Source: Methylocaldum marinum
GTDB taxonomy: Bacteria; Pseudomonadota; Gammaproteobacteria; Methylococcales; Methylococcaceae
Reading direction: 5' to 3'
DNA: 64,000 nucleotides
NCBI RefSeq assembly: GCF_003584645.1
Contig: NZ_AP017928.1
Location: 3,944,395-4,008,394, forward strand
Positions 23,920 through 33,746 of this stretch are shown here, piece by piece. How positions within the stretch are numbered: position 1 is the stretch's first letter; each line of letters starts with the position of its first letter. The position numbers and the translations under genes were made by a program. The notes beneath the pieces were generated by a model. That model ran no database searches. It saw only the letters and a list, made by a program, of their open reading frames with translations, and was not told the origin of the DNA.

Positions 23920-24552
23920 ATGTACCGGCTATCACATAAAGAGTCTGCGAATGTAACGGACAACACGCAATCCTATTCTTATCACAGCAAGTATCGCCGC
24001 TCTTCCCGGACGAGACTGATTTTTTTCTTGTCCATCGGTTTGATCGTTGAAACGACCGCCCTTTTGGTTCTATTTATCCAGCTGATTCTAAGCGGACAGG
24101 AAAACCTCGAATTGACCGTCGTGGAGAAGAAGCAAAGTCAGGAGCTCCAGCGCCTGCAGCCCGAGGTTGAAAAACTGCGGACCGAGCTTGCCGCTTTGAC
24201 TGCGTCACGCCTGCCGAACCTGACCAAGCTCGAGTTCGATAAAGTGATTCCGCTCGATTTGGGCTATGTGAAAAATATTGTTTTCACGGTTGCAGGCAAG
24301 GACTCGGATAAACATTACGAGTACAAGATTGTCATGCACAATTCGGAATTGACCCTGATCCATCCTGAAGTCGACATTCTTTTTTTCGATCGTGTCGGCA
24401 TTCAGGTTGGCCTTTCCAGAATCGGTTTCCACGAAGACGGCACACCGAATCTGGATATGCTGGAGCGGGGCGAGGTCCGATCATTCTCGGCGATGGTCGA
24501 TTTGATGGATGATGCCAATCCCGAATATTTCCGGGTCAAGATTCACAAATAA
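23920..24552 (+). CDS. Single-pass membrane protein with coiled coil, unknown function
   Basis: 210 aa from the ATG at 23920, chosen because AGGAGA lies 5 bp before it; the frame is open 22 codons further up. One membrane helix at about residues 33-57 (FFLSIGLIVETTALLVLFIQ), a Glu/Gln/Leu-rich coiled coil at about 65-100, then a soluble domain with several beta-like stretches (YEYKIVMHNSELTLIHPEVD). I do not recognise a family. The topology (cytoplasmic basic N-terminus, soluble C-terminus outside) suggests an inner-membrane protein with a periplasmic domain. Convergent with cnoX. Confidence 0.75.
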   Translation: MYRLSHKESANVTDNTQSYSYHSKYRRSSRTRLIFFLSIGLIVETTALLVLFIQLILSGQENLELTVVEKKQSQELQRLQPEVEKLRTELAALTASRLPNLTKLEFDKVIPLDLGYVKNIVFTVAGKDSDKHYEYKIVMHNSELTLIHPEVDILFFDRVGIQVGLSRIGFHEDGTPNLDMLERGEVRSFSAMVDLMDDANPEYFRVKIHK

Positions 24553-24560
24553 TTCCCCGA

Positions 24561-25376
24561 TCAAACGTACAAGGCACTGGCGAGGCGGCTGCGATACTCC
24601 CGGGTCAATTCGTGGTCATCGCCGAGAAACTTGAAGATGGCGAGGCACGCTTTTCGCGCACCGTCGTCGTCGTATTGGCGCGCGCCTTTAATCACTTCGA
24701 TGAAGCTTGATAACGCAGCTTCGAAATCAGCGTTCTTAAGGTGCTCTATCGCCGATAGATAAACCGGCTTTAGAGGCGCATCAGGCAAGGTTTCCGGGGC
24801 TACGGCATAGTCGAACAAGCGGGCAACGGTACGGATACTTTCGGCGATGTGATATGAATCGGAATCCGCGCCAATGCGTTCGACGACCGCTGCTGCTTTC
24901 CTGTGATCCGAGGCGAGCAGCAAGCGTGCCAGCATGACCGCGGCATCCTCGTTGTCGGGTTCCACTTCGAGCACTTCTTCCAGAAGCGTAACGGCCTTGT
25001 CGGGGTGACCGGCAAGAACTTCGTTCTCGGCTTTCTTGAGCGTGTTCCTGAGCGGGCTGGGCAGGGCGCGGTTCAACCACTGTTCTATCATGCCTTCCGG
25101 CAAGGCACCGGTGAATTCATCGACCACCTGACCGTCGACGAAGAGTTTGACATTGGGAATGCTGCGTACCTGATAACGAGTGCTGACCTCCGGCAACTCT
25201 TCGGTGTTGATCTTGACCAGCACGAAGCGATCCGCATTCTTGTCGGCGATCCTGTTCAATATCGGGCCCAGGGTACGGCAGGGCGCGCACCAGGGTGTCC
25301 AGAAATCGACCAGCACGGGGATGCTGTAGCTGCGCTGAATCACATCGGTATCAAAGTCTTGAGTGCTGTCGGACAT
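24561..25376 (-). CDS. cnoX: CnoX / YbbN-type thioredoxin-TPR chaperone
   Basis: 271 aa. N-terminal thioredoxin fold with an intact CXXC (DFWTPWCAPCRTLGP) and cis-Pro region RSIPNVKLF; C-terminal half has TPR-like helices (AVTLLEEVLEVEPDNEDAAV). E. coli CnoX lacks the second reactive motif, while this one keeps WCAPC, so it may also reduce disulfides. The family protects proteins from bleach-type oxidation and hands them to GroEL or DnaK. Single gene, convergent with the membrane protein. Confidence 0.9.
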   Translation of the reverse strand: MSDSTQDFDTDVIQRSYSIPVLVDFWTPWCAPCRTLGPILNRIADKNADRFVLVKINTEELPEVSTRYQVRSIPNVKLFVDGQVVDEFTGALPEGMIEQWLNRALPSPLRNTLKKAENEVLAGHPDKAVTLLEEVLEVEPDNEDAAVMLARLLLASDHRKAAAVVERIGADSDSYHIAESIRTVARLFDYAVAPETLPDAPLKPVYLSAIEHLKNADFEAALSSFIEVIKGARQYDDDGARKACLAIFKFLGDDHELTREYRSRLASALYV

Positions 25377-25656
25377 AATCGTTTTGCCTGAGTGGATGAT
25401 TTTTGATGGATCTCTCTTTTATTTTCGCAAAGCTGAACTATTCTTCCAGGGACGCACGGAGCCTTTAAAGTCGAGTTAAGAAAAGAACAACCAAACTTCG
25501 TGCCACCCCCGGCGCTCCCCGATTTGTCGAGTGCGCGTCTCGGTCGTCGCTAAGCTTTTCCTGTCCCATAGCCCTTCCGACACGAACGCCAGTCAATCGG
25601 ACCCAGATTCCTAGCGCTGCTGCGAACAACGAACCGTTATATTTTAGCGACAGGGC

Positions 25657-26874
25657 GTGATCATCGTGCAGAACGATTTCCTCATCGGACGGCAACAAAT
25701 CTTTGACGGCGATTTGCGTGTTTTCGCCTATGAATTGTTATTCCGTGACATAAACGGAAATTCTGTGGAAACGTTCGGGCCCACGGCGGCGAGCAACCAG
25801 GTGATCGTGGACAGCCTGCTCGAGTACGGACTGGATAAAATCGTCGGAAGGCAACTGGCCTTTATCAATTTGACGCGGGACAACCTGCTCTCAGAGACTC
25901 CTTCACTCCTCCCCAAGGACAAGGTCGTGATCGAAGTGCTGGAAGATGTACAGGTCGACGACACTTTGATTCAGGCCCTGAAACGCCTGGTACGCGATGG
26001 GTACAAGATCGCACTCGATGATTTCGAGTTCGAGGAACGCTGGCTGCCCGTGGTCGAAATGGCCCATTTCATCAAACTTGATATCCAGAAAGTCTCACCG
26101 GCAACGAGCGGATGGGTAATGGAGCGCTTGAAGCCACTGCCCATCCGCTTTCTGGCGGAAAAGGTGGAAACGCAGGAGCAGTATCTCGAATACAAAGCGC
26201 TGGGTTGCCAATATTTTCAGGGGTATTATTTCAGCCGGCCGAACACGGTGCGCGGAAAACGTTTGGAAACCAACCAGCACACGGTTCTGCAGCTGTTGGC
26301 GAAGATCAATCGTCCGAATATCTCGATACCCGAGCTGGCGCGCACGATTTCCATGGACGTAGGACTCACCTACAAGCTTTTGCGCTACATCAATTCGGCA
26401 TACTACGCATTACCAAAACAGATCGATTCCCTGAAATTCGCCATTACCTATCTCGGAATCCGCGAGATCCAACGCTGGGCATCCTTGATCAGTCTGGCCA
26501 GTTTTTCCGACCGTCCAACCGAGATCTTAAAAATCGCGTTGATTCGAGCAAAAATGTGCGAGTCGCTTGCGGTTTCCCTCAAATTGTCGAACAGCGAGCA
26601 ATTTTTCCTGGTGGGCCTGATGTCCACCATCGACCAACTGCTGGAAGTTCCCCTGGACGAAGCGGTTTCCGGTCTGCCATTGTCCGGGGAGGTAAAAAGT
26701 GCCTTGGTTTCTCATGCCGGACTGGCTGGGGAGGCTTTGAGTTGCGCCGTCAATTTTGAACGCTGGAAGTTGGATGCGGCGCATTTCGAGGATCTCGGCC
26801 TGTCCAAAATCGGCGAGATTCACCTGGAAAGCGTCGGCTGGGCGAACAAGATCGCCCAGGTGCTGGAAAAGTAG
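25657..26874 (+). CDS. EAL-HDOD (YuxH-type) signalling protein
   Basis: 405 aa from a GTG at 25657 with AGCGACAGG upstream. EAL domain at about residues 5-200: YELLFR replaces EALLR, INLTRDN keeps the Asn, LDDF is followed by EFEERW rather than GTGYSS, and KLDIQKV and LAEKVETQEQY keep the late residues. HDOD domain at about 205-400 (INRPNISIPELARTISMDVG). The altered loop after DDF suggests c-di-GMP binding or protein contact rather than full hydrolysis. Relatives act in motility and biofilm control. Confidence 0.88.
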   Translation: MIIVQNDFLIGRQQIFDGDLRVFAYELLFRDINGNSVETFGPTAASNQVIVDSLLEYGLDKIVGRQLAFINLTRDNLLSETPSLLPKDKVVIEVLEDVQVDDTLIQALKRLVRDGYKIALDDFEFEERWLPVVEMAHFIKLDIQKVSPATSGWVMERLKPLPIRFLAEKVETQEQYLEYKALGCQYFQGYYFSRPNTVRGKRLETNQHTVLQLLAKINRPNISIPELARTISMDVGLTYKLLRYINSAYYALPKQIDSLKFAITYLGIREIQRWASLISLASFSDRPTEILKIALIRAKMCESLAVSLKLSNSEQFFLVGLMSTIDQLLEVPLDEAVSGLPLSGEVKSALVSHAGLAGEALSCAVNFERWKLDAAHFEDLGLSKIGEIHLESVGWANKIAQVLEK

Positions 26875-26928
26875 CCGCCGCCATGCCCATGTCCTCATAC
26901 GGGGCATGGATAATAAGACCGAATCGGT

Positions 26929-27687
26929 TTAACGTTCCTCGCCCTGTTTCAGTTCGCAATGCTCCAGTTCCGGCAAAGGCGCTTCGGAAACGCTGATGCC
27001 CTGCTGCTTGAGTGCGCGTTTAAGCGCTTCGATCTGTTCGTCCAGCGCCTGGATATGATCGAGCATGTGATTGATGGCATGAGCGACCGGATCCGGCATA
27101 TCCGGCGTCAAGCCATAAGCATCGAAGCGCAGTTTGCTGGCAATGGCCTGCCGGCGCGCTTCTTGGGCTTGCCGATCGGCACTGATCACATGTCCCGGAA
27201 TTCCGACTACCGTGGCCCCCGCCGGGACGTTCTTCAACACAACCGAGTTGGAACCGATACGGGCGCCGTCGCCGACCGTTATGGGACCGAGTATTTTCGC
27301 CCCGGCGCCGACTACGACGCCATTGCCCAGGGTCGGGTGCCTTTTTCCCTTTTTCCAGGATGTTCCCCCCAGCGTCACTCCGTGATAGAGCGTGCAATCA
27401 TCGCCGATCACCGCGGTTTCGCCTATGACGACACCCATGCCGTGATCGATGAAAAAACGCCGCCCTATTTGTGCTCCGGGATGAATCTCTATACCGGTCC
27501 ACCAGCGAGCCAAAGTCGAAATGAAGCGAGCAGGCCATGTCAGCCGGCAGTTCCACAGCCGATGGCTGAAGCGATGAGCCAAAATGGCGTGTACCCCCGG
27601 GTAAGTGGTGAAGATTTCAAAATAGGATTGGGCCGCGGGGTCGCGGTCGAAGATGCAGCTGAAATCTTCTTTTAGTCGTTGCCACAT
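26929..27687 (-). CDS. cysE: Serine O-acetyltransferase
   Basis: 252 aa. The hexapeptide-repeat core carries [40 protein letters not shown] and [20 protein letters not shown]; the conserved His-Gly of the active site is present. It makes O-acetylserine for cysteine synthesis. A C-terminal tail of about 60 residues with coiled-coil propensity extends beyond the shortest family members. 10 bp after trmJ; the trmJ-cysE pair is common before isc genes, but no isc gene follows here. Confidence 0.95.
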   Translation of the reverse strand: MWQRLKEDFSCIFDRDPAAQSYFEIFTTYPGVHAILAHRFSHRLWNCRLTWPARFISTLARWWTGIEIHPGAQIGRRFFIDHGMGVVIGETAVIGDDCTLYHGVTLGGTSWKKGKRHPTLGNGVVVGAGAKILGPITVGDGARIGSNSVVLKNVPAGATVVGIPGHVISADRQAQEARRQAIASKLRFDAYGLTPDMPDPVAHAINHMLDHIQALDEQIEALKRALKQQGISVSEAPLPELEHCELKQGEER

Positions 27688-27697
27688 AAGAAATCAA

Positions 27698-28423
27698 TCA
27701 CACCTGAGGTCTTTTCCGAAACTGAACCGCCGTCAAAATGCCGCGCAGAAGGTGGATTTCCTTTTTCTCAAGCATAGCTCGGTTAAAGATTCGCTTGAGT
27801 CGGCGCATCACCGAAGGTCCCGTCTTCTTTTCGTGGAGAAATCGGACATCGTACAGCGTACGCTCCAAGTGCCCGTAAAAAGACTCCATTTCGCCCGCCG
27901 TGGCCGGGGCCTGTCCGGCCTTCTCGCCTACAGACCGCTGCCGCGTGGCGAGAAAAAGCTCATAGGCCACGATCTGAACGGCGGCGGCGACATTCAGCGA
28001 ACTGAATTCGGGGTCGCAGGGAATATGCAACAAATGATGGCATCGCTCCAGTTCTTCATTGGTTAAGCCCGAATGTTCGCGTCCGAACAGAATCGCGGTC
28101 TTTGCACTGTCGGCACTCACCTGATTCGCGCACTCGCGCGGGTCGAACTGCGGCCAGGAAATGGTACGTAACCGTGCACTAGCCCCGATAACGACAGCAC
28201 AATCGTGGATTGCTTCCTGCAAATCCCGGCAAACACGAGCCGCGGCGAGAATATCGTCGGCCCCGGACGCCCGTGCGGTCGCCTCTCCGCTGGGAAAGAC
28301 CCTGGGTGCGACCAGGGCCAAATCGCGCAGCCCCATGTTTTTCATGGCACGCGCCGTCGCACCGATGTTGCCCGGGTGCGTGGTTTCAACCAGCACGATC
28401 CTGACATGGGACAAGCGATTCAT
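27698..28423 (-). CDS. trmJ: tRNA (cytidine/uridine-2'-O)-methyltransferase TrmJ
   Basis: 241 aa. SpoU-type knotted methyltransferase: LVETTHPGNIGATARAMKNM at the N-terminus, ILFGREHSGLTNEEL and FSSLNVAAAVQIVAYE toward the middle (the three SpoU motifs). It methylates position 32 of tRNAs. Divergent from suhB across 88 bp, the usual gammaproteobacterial arrangement. Confidence 0.95.
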   Translation of the reverse strand: MNRLSHVRIVLVETTHPGNIGATARAMKNMGLRDLALVAPRVFPSGEATARASGADDILAAARVCRDLQEAIHDCAVVIGASARLRTISWPQFDPRECANQVSADSAKTAILFGREHSGLTNEELERCHHLLHIPCDPEFSSLNVAAAVQIVAYELFLATRQRSVGEKAGQAPATAGEMESFYGHLERTLYDVRFLHEKKTGPSVMRRLKRIFNRAMLEKKEIHLLRGILTAVQFRKRPQV

Positions 28424-28511
28424 GCGTCAGCAAGAGCCCTAACCAAAAAGGGTAAAATACTATCAGAAATTTGATACTCTAAACTGTTTTCCAACCAGAA
28501 CCGATTCCAAT

Positions 28512-29345
28512 ATGGATCCCATGCTCACGATTGCGGTTCGCGCGGCTCGAACGGCGGGCGACATCATCGTTCGCTCGATGGACCGGGTGAACCTTCTCAC
28601 GATAACGCCCAAAGGACGCAATGACTTCGTCAGCGAAGTGGATCGCCAGGCGGAACGTGAAGTTATTCACACCCTGCAGAAGGCATATCCGACCCATGCT
28701 TTTCTAGGCGAGGAAAGTGGCCGCCAAGGTCCCGCCAAGACCGATTTCGTCTGGATCATCGATCCCTTGGACGGAACCACGAATTTTCTGCACGGGTTTC
28801 CTCAATTCTGTGTGTCCATCGCGCTAGTCCACCGAGGACGCATCGAAAAAGGCGTGATCTACGATCCGCTCCGGCAGGAACTATTTACTGCCGCACGGGG
28901 TGCCGGCGCCTCGCTCAACAATCGGCGCATCCGGGTGAGCAAGCAAAGCGGCTTGAGGGCCGCCTTGCTGGGTACGGGCTTTCCGTTCAGGGACCAACGC
29001 CATGTCGAAGCCTATCTCGGCATGATGCGCGATCTCATGAAAGACACGGCCGGAATTCGCCGTGCCGGCTCGGCCGCGCTTGATCTCGCCTATGTCGCGG
29101 CGGGACGGTTGGACGGCTTTTGGGAAATCGGCCTGAAGAAGTGGGACATGGCTGCGGGCTTGCTTCTGATACAGGAGGCGGGCGGCATCGTGACCGATTT
29201 GGAAGGCAAAGACAAATTCTTCGAGTCCGGAAACGTTCTGACGGCGAATCCCAAGCTACACCAGATCATGGCGAGCGTTATTGAACCCCACCTGACCGAA
29301 GGCCTGCGCCATTCCGACAATTCTCTCGGTGATCCGTCGGAGTAA
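28512..29345 (+). CDS. suhB: Inositol-1-monophosphatase / SuhB
   Basis: 277 aa, starting MDPMLTIAVRAARTAGDII, nearly the E. coli SuhB start. Metal and phosphate motifs: GEESG, WIIDPLDGTTNFLHGFPQF and KWDMAAGLLLIQEAGG. It is a Mg2+-dependent phosphatase; E. coli SuhB also works in rRNA antitermination complexes. Divergent from trmJ, convergent with the MscS-type channel gene (7 bp apart). Confidence 0.96.
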   Translation: MDPMLTIAVRAARTAGDIIVRSMDRVNLLTITPKGRNDFVSEVDRQAEREVIHTLQKAYPTHAFLGEESGRQGPAKTDFVWIIDPLDGTTNFLHGFPQFCVSIALVHRGRIEKGVIYDPLRQELFTAARGAGASLNNRRIRVSKQSGLRAALLGTGFPFRDQRHVEAYLGMMRDLMKDTAGIRRAGSAALDLAYVAAGRLDGFWEIGLKKWDMAAGLLLIQEAGGIVTDLEGKDKFFESGNVLTANPKLHQIMASVIEPHLTEGLRHSDNSLGDPSE

Positions 29346-29352
29346 CTCGATT

Positions 29353-31770
29353 TTAGTTCCCTGGCGGCGTCTTTTCTCCGTGCACCGCCAGGATCCGTTG
29401 CAATTGATCGCTGTTGAGCCTGAGATCCAGGTTCCGGGGCGGAAACGGAATCGGGATTCCCTCGCGGCGGAATATCTCGTCGATTTCAAAACAAAGATCG
29501 CTGGCTACGGCGTCGGTTTTCCCGGCGTCATAAAGCAGCGCGATCAACTCGAAATTCCGGGTATTTTCGGTAAACCCTCTGAATAAAACGGCCGGCGGCG
29601 GAATGCGGCGGATTTCCGAATGATCGAGCGCGATTTTCAGGAGAAGTTCCCGCACGCGCTTGGCATCAACGTCGTGCGACAGGCCGAGCGGAATCACGAT
29701 ACGCCCGACGGGTTTATCGGCGTAGGTCTTGTTCGTCAGCACGCCGGAAATCAGCGTGGAATTCGGGATGAATACCGCGGCGCGATCCAGGGTCGTGATT
29801 TCGGTCGCCCGCACGCTGATTTTTTTGACGTGTCCCTGGTGATCGCCGATCACGACCCAATCGCCGGTCTTGATCGGACGCTCGATCAGAAGAATCAGCC
29901 CGGACACGAAATTGTTGACGATGTTCTGCAGGCCGAAACCAATACCCACCGAGAGTGCTCCGGCGATAATGGCCAGATTGGACAGGTCGATACCCAAAGT
30001 GGAAATCGCCAGCATCGCGGCGATGGTGAATCCGAGGTAGCCGGTTCCGGAGCGGATCGAATGGCGCACGCCCGCATCCAGCCGCGTCCTGGGAAAGATA
30101 CGCTGTTCCAGAGTCTTCTGAACCATGCGCGTGACCGCGAGCAGTCCGGCGAAAAGCACCAGGGCGAGCAATACGTCGGCGAGCGATAGTGTGATATTGC
30201 CGATCTTGAAACCCAAAAACAGGCTGTGGAGCCAGGCGGTGAGGTCTTTACCCGCGGCACCCCACAGTATCAGCAGCAGGACCAGGCCCATGGCCAGGAT
30301 CAGCAGGTTTAAGATGCCTCCCAGCCAGAACTTGAGCATCTCCACGCCGTCCTCGCTCAGAGCGAGGCTGTTGCGGATTTTTTCTCCAAAGAGCGATGTC
30401 CTGCTCAAGGTTTGGTCGATCAGTTCGGAGTTGATCTTGCGCAGCAGGAGAACTGAAAAATAAAGTCCGGCGGTCAGCACCAACTGAGTGGCCAAATAGC
30501 GCGACAAGACGACGTAGCCGAGCAGGCCCGATAAGGGAATGGCGTAGACCACGACCTTCAACACCTGCCGAAGCGTCCGCCACGCCGGGCTGAGTGCGGC
30601 GGAAAGCCAGACCTCGTTGCGAAGCAGATTCAGCAGCAAGCCCGCTATCAGCAGCCCGAACAGGAATTTCTGCAAAAGCGTGGTCTCGACCGAAGCGTTG
30701 AACTGAGTTCCGATCTCGCTCAATGTCCGGTCGAGGGCAAATATAACGGCCAAACCCTTTACCGTACCGCTGATTGCCTGGGCTCCGCCATCATGGATGC
30801 GAACCAGACGCCACTCCGGTTCGAACGGGGCGAGTGCCGCCCGCGAGAAGCTCACCACGAAAAAGAGGGAAATCAGCGCGATCAGAGCGGTTCTGGCTAC
30901 TGCGAAGGTCGATTCGGTCAACAAGTTTGTATATGAAAGGCTCAGAAAGAGTGCCAGTACGGCAGCAGACGGCATGAGAGCCCGAATGAACCCGAGGAAC
31001 AGCGCTGTTCTCAGACGCTGTCCGTAAGTGGGCTCCGCCTCGAGTTCGATATAGCCGAACTTCCGTATCAGCATCCTGCGCAAGGGAAACGCCAGCAGGA
31101 TAGCCACGCCCACACCGAGGCCCAGCCGCCAGCCGACCGCTCGGAGGTCCCGCGCGAACGTATCTCCGGAACGCAAGTTTCGAGCATTGTGGACGATAAC
31201 GGTCAAGCCGGACCTCAACTCCGCCCAGGCTTTTGCCCAGACGGTCGGAAGCAGCGGCGAGACTCCCCGCTTTAGCACATGCTCGGTGAAACGGATGCGC
31301 CGCAAGGTCTTCACCTCGCTTGCAAGCCGTCCGGCGCGGGCAATAATGAGTTCGGCTTCCTTGATCGCGCCTTCCGCGGCAGCGAGCCGTTCATTCATGG
31401 CTTTGCGCTTTTCCGCCACGGTCGGCGCCTCGGGCGGTGCCCCCTCGGCCGGCGGAGGCCCTAATGCGGCGAGTTCGTCGCGTATCGATTGTACTTTCGG
31501 CAGAGCTTCGTCCGAAGCCGTGCGGGCATCAATCTGAATAGCCGTCAATTCTTCCCGCAGTGCGGCAAGCCGACGGTCCCGGATGTCGGGCTTGGTCAAA
31601 TCCTTTTCCGCCTCGTCCAGGATGTGTTGCCAATCCTTTACTAATTCGCTCAAGGGCCGCGCCTGCTCGATGTCGGCGGACCAGCCGATCCCTAAGTGGG
31701 CCAGGAGCGACGTTAACAGAATCACGGGCCACAGGAATTGCATCTTGCGGTACCGGTCCAATCCGTTCAA
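29353..31770 (-). CDS. Large MscS-family mechanosensitive channel (DUF3772 / KefA-like)
   Basis: 805 aa. An N-terminal signal-like helix (LWPVILLTSLLAHLGIGWSA) precedes a periplasmic helical region to about residue 190 with a Pro-rich hinge (GPPPAEGAPPEAP), a DUF3772-type domain. Many membrane helices follow. The MscS core is near the end: the pore helix region SLGIDLSNLAIIAGALSVGIGF, then FVSGLILLIERPIKTGDWVV and the beta domain, ending in the alpha/beta domain. Opens under hypo-osmotic stress. Larger than E. coli MscS (286 aa), smaller than MscK. Confidence 0.9.
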   Translation of the reverse strand: MNGLDRYRKMQFLWPVILLTSLLAHLGIGWSADIEQARPLSELVKDWQHILDEAEKDLTKPDIRDRRLAALREELTAIQIDARTASDEALPKVQSIRDELAALGPPPAEGAPPEAPTVAEKRKAMNERLAAAEGAIKEAELIIARAGRLASEVKTLRRIRFTEHVLKRGVSPLLPTVWAKAWAELRSGLTVIVHNARNLRSGDTFARDLRAVGWRLGLGVGVAILLAFPLRRMLIRKFGYIELEAEPTYGQRLRTALFLGFIRALMPSAAVLALFLSLSYTNLLTESTFAVARTALIALISLFFVVSFSRAALAPFEPEWRLVRIHDGGAQAISGTVKGLAVIFALDRTLSEIGTQFNASVETTLLQKFLFGLLIAGLLLNLLRNEVWLSAALSPAWRTLRQVLKVVVYAIPLSGLLGYVVLSRYLATQLVLTAGLYFSVLLLRKINSELIDQTLSRTSLFGEKIRNSLALSEDGVEMLKFWLGGILNLLILAMGLVLLLILWGAAGKDLTAWLHSLFLGFKIGNITLSLADVLLALVLFAGLLAVTRMVQKTLEQRIFPRTRLDAGVRHSIRSGTGYLGFTIAAMLAISTLGIDLSNLAIIAGALSVGIGFGLQNIVNNFVSGLILLIERPIKTGDWVVIGDHQGHVKKISVRATEITTLDRAAVFIPNSTLISGVLTNKTYADKPVGRIVIPLGLSHDVDAKRVRELLLKIALDHSEIRRIPPPAVLFRGFTENTRNFELIALLYDAGKTDAVASDLCFEIDEIFRREGIPIPFPPRNLDLRLNSDQLQRILAVHGEKTPPGN

Positions 31771-31788
31771 TGTTTGCCGAGTCCTTGT

Positions 31789-33252
31789 CTAAATGCCCAA
31801 ACTGTCCCACAGCTGATCGATTTTCTGCCGAACGGCCTCGGTCATCGCAATGGGCCGCCCCCACTCCCGAACCGTCTCCCCGGGACACTTATTGGTTGCA
31901 TCCAGCCCCACTTTCGAGCCCAGACCTGAAACCGGGGAGGCAAAATCGAGATAGTCGATCGGCGTATTTTCGACGAGAACCGTATCGCGCGCCGGATCCA
32001 TCCGCGTCGTCATTGCCCAGATCACGTCTTGCCAGTTGCGAGCGTCAATGTCGTCATCCACGACGATGACGAACTTGGTGTACATGAACTGTCTCAGGAA
32101 CGACCAGACTCCGAGCATGACCCGTTTTGCGTGGCCGGGATATTGTTTTTTCATGCTCACCACGGCGAGCCGGTAAGAGCAGCCTTCGGGCGGCAGATAG
32201 AAATCCGTGATTTCCGGAAATTGCTTCTGCAGGATGGGCACGAAGACTTCGTTTAGAGCCACGCCCAGAATGGCGGGTTCATCAGGAGGCCTTCCCGTAT
32301 AGGTACTGTGGTAGATGGGATTCTCTCGCTGCGTAATGCGTTCGATGGTGAATACCGGAAACTCCTCCACCTCGTTGTAATAACCGGTATGATCGCCGAA
32401 CGGACCCTCTTTTGCCGTTTCACCGGGATAGATGAAGCCTTCCAGTACGATCTCCGCAGTGGCGGGAACTTGAAGGTCGCTCGAAAGACAATTGGCGACT
32501 TCGGTCTTGGCCCCGCGCAAGAGTCCCGCAAAGGCGTATTCCGAGAGCGAATCCGGCACCGGCGTTACCGCGCCCAAAATAGTGGCGGGATCCGCGCCGA
32601 GCGCAACCGCAACCGGAAACGGCTCGTTCGGGTAAACCTCCTGCCAGTCCTTGAAATCCAGGGCTCCGCCGCGATGCGCCAACCAGCGCATGATGACCTT
32701 GTTCTTGGCGATGACCTGCTGCCGGTAGATTCCCAAATTCTGTCTTTCCTTGTGCGGACCACGGGTGATGACCAGTGCCCAGGTGATCAATGGTCCCGCG
32801 TCGCCCGGCCAGCAGGTTTGAATGGGATACCGGCCGAGATCGACATCCGATCCTGCAAAAATAATCTCCTGACAAGGCGCGTTTTTTACTTCCCTGGCCG
32901 GCATATTCATCACCCGTTTAAACAACGGGAGCTTGTCGAACATATCGCGCATGCCTCTCGGCGGTTCCGGCTCCTTGAGAAAAGCTAGGAGCTTTCCGAC
33001 TTCCCGAAGCGCTTCCACCGATTCCTGTCCCATTCCGAGGGCAACCCGGCGCGGCGTTCCGAACAGGTTCGCGAGTACCCGGATGTCGGACCCTTTCGCG
33101 CGTTCGAAGAGCAGTGCCGGCCCCCCGACCTTGAGGGTACGGTCGCAGATTTCGGTCATTTCGAGATATGGGTCGATTTCGACGTTTATACGTCGAAGTT
33201 CATCGCTCGTCTCCAAATGAAGAATGAATTCACGCAGGTCGCGGTATTTCAT
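31789..33252 (-). CDS. ubiD: 4-hydroxy-3-polyprenylbenzoate decarboxylase
   Basis: 487 aa, full UbiD length. Starts [15 protein letters not shown]; conserved features include [20 protein letters not shown], the prenyl-FMN site region [20 protein letters not shown], and the catalytic acidic stretch PFGDHTGYY. It removes the carboxylate in ubiquinone biosynthesis with prenylated FMN made by UbiX. 18 bp upstream of the channel gene on the same strand, so they may share a transcript. Confidence 0.97.
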   Translation of the reverse strand: MKYRDLREFILHLETSDELRRINVEIDPYLEMTEICDRTLKVGGPALLFERAKGSDIRVLANLFGTPRRVALGMGQESVEALREVGKLLAFLKEPEPPRGMRDMFDKLPLFKRVMNMPAREVKNAPCQEIIFAGSDVDLGRYPIQTCWPGDAGPLITWALVITRGPHKERQNLGIYRQQVIAKNKVIMRWLAHRGGALDFKDWQEVYPNEPFPVAVALGADPATILGAVTPVPDSLSEYAFAGLLRGAKTEVANCLSSDLQVPATAEIVLEGFIYPGETAKEGPFGDHTGYYNEVEEFPVFTIERITQRENPIYHSTYTGRPPDEPAILGVALNEVFVPILQKQFPEITDFYLPPEGCSYRLAVVSMKKQYPGHAKRVMLGVWSFLRQFMYTKFVIVVDDDIDARNWQDVIWAMTTRMDPARDTVLVENTPIDYLDFASPVSGLGSKVGLDATNKCPGETVREWGRPIAMTEAVRQKIDQLWDSLGI

Positions 33253-33746
33253 GGGATGAGAATTCGGATGTTGGTGAAGCCGGCTATTGTAACCATGGCC
33301 TGAAGTTCCTTTTAGGCCGGAAGAGCTGAAAACAGTTCATCTTGCGCGCAATTTCAAACCTGCCTGTGCAAAACTTGCCAAAAAGCCTGTGAGAAAGCTG
33401 TACCGAAGCGATTGAACGTTTGATCCGTCGCTCTTATCCACAGCTATTACCCATGGCTACAGGATTTTTCATCCACAGATAATTTTCTTATAACCTTTCG
33501 TTTTTTAAAGAGAAAAACCGTCATTTAAACAAATGCACCAAGCTTACAGCTAATTCAAGATAGATTTTCTACCTGATTACAGTTGGGACTACCGATTCAA
33601 AGTGTCCCATTTGGCATCGAGCTGAAACACAATCGCTTAAGCGATTGCTCGAACCTTTATTTGATGCATCGTTTGCCGGGTTCGAAACATTTGTTCGGAT
33701 TCAACAGTCGAAGGTCACGACTGGCGACAGAACGATGAGGTGTGCC
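33253..33746. other. AT-rich divergent intergenic region with DnaA boxes
   Basis: 494 bp between ubiD (minus) and a secreted-protein gene (plus), with no supported protein gene. It contains three DnaA-box-like sites and an AT-rich tract (see the 33365-33540 entry), then a CAATCGCTTAAGCGATTG palindrome (33631-33648). Promoters for both flanking genes must also be here. Confidence 0.55.
33365..33540. other. Cluster of DnaA-box-like sites next to AT-rich tract (possible origin or DnaA target)
   Basis: TGTGCAAAA at 33365-33373 (minus; TTTTGCACA fits TTWTNCACA), a perfect TTATCCACA at 33434-33442 (plus), and TCATCCACA at 33469-33477 (plus, one mismatch). Directly after the last box is an AT-rich tract of about 60 bp (33478-33540) that could be a melting region. 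Box arrangement plus AT-rich tract fits oriC architecture, but three sites could also be a DnaA-regulated promoter. Not proven. Confidence 0.4.

Noticed and set aside
33631..33648. CAATCGCTTAAGCGATTG palindrome as an operator
   Set aside because: It matches no known operator; left as an unassigned palindrome.
33645..33746. Longer start for the IYSY repeat protein
   Set aside because: The upstream 34 codons precede a clear signal peptide; the ATG at 33747 has a GAGG site.
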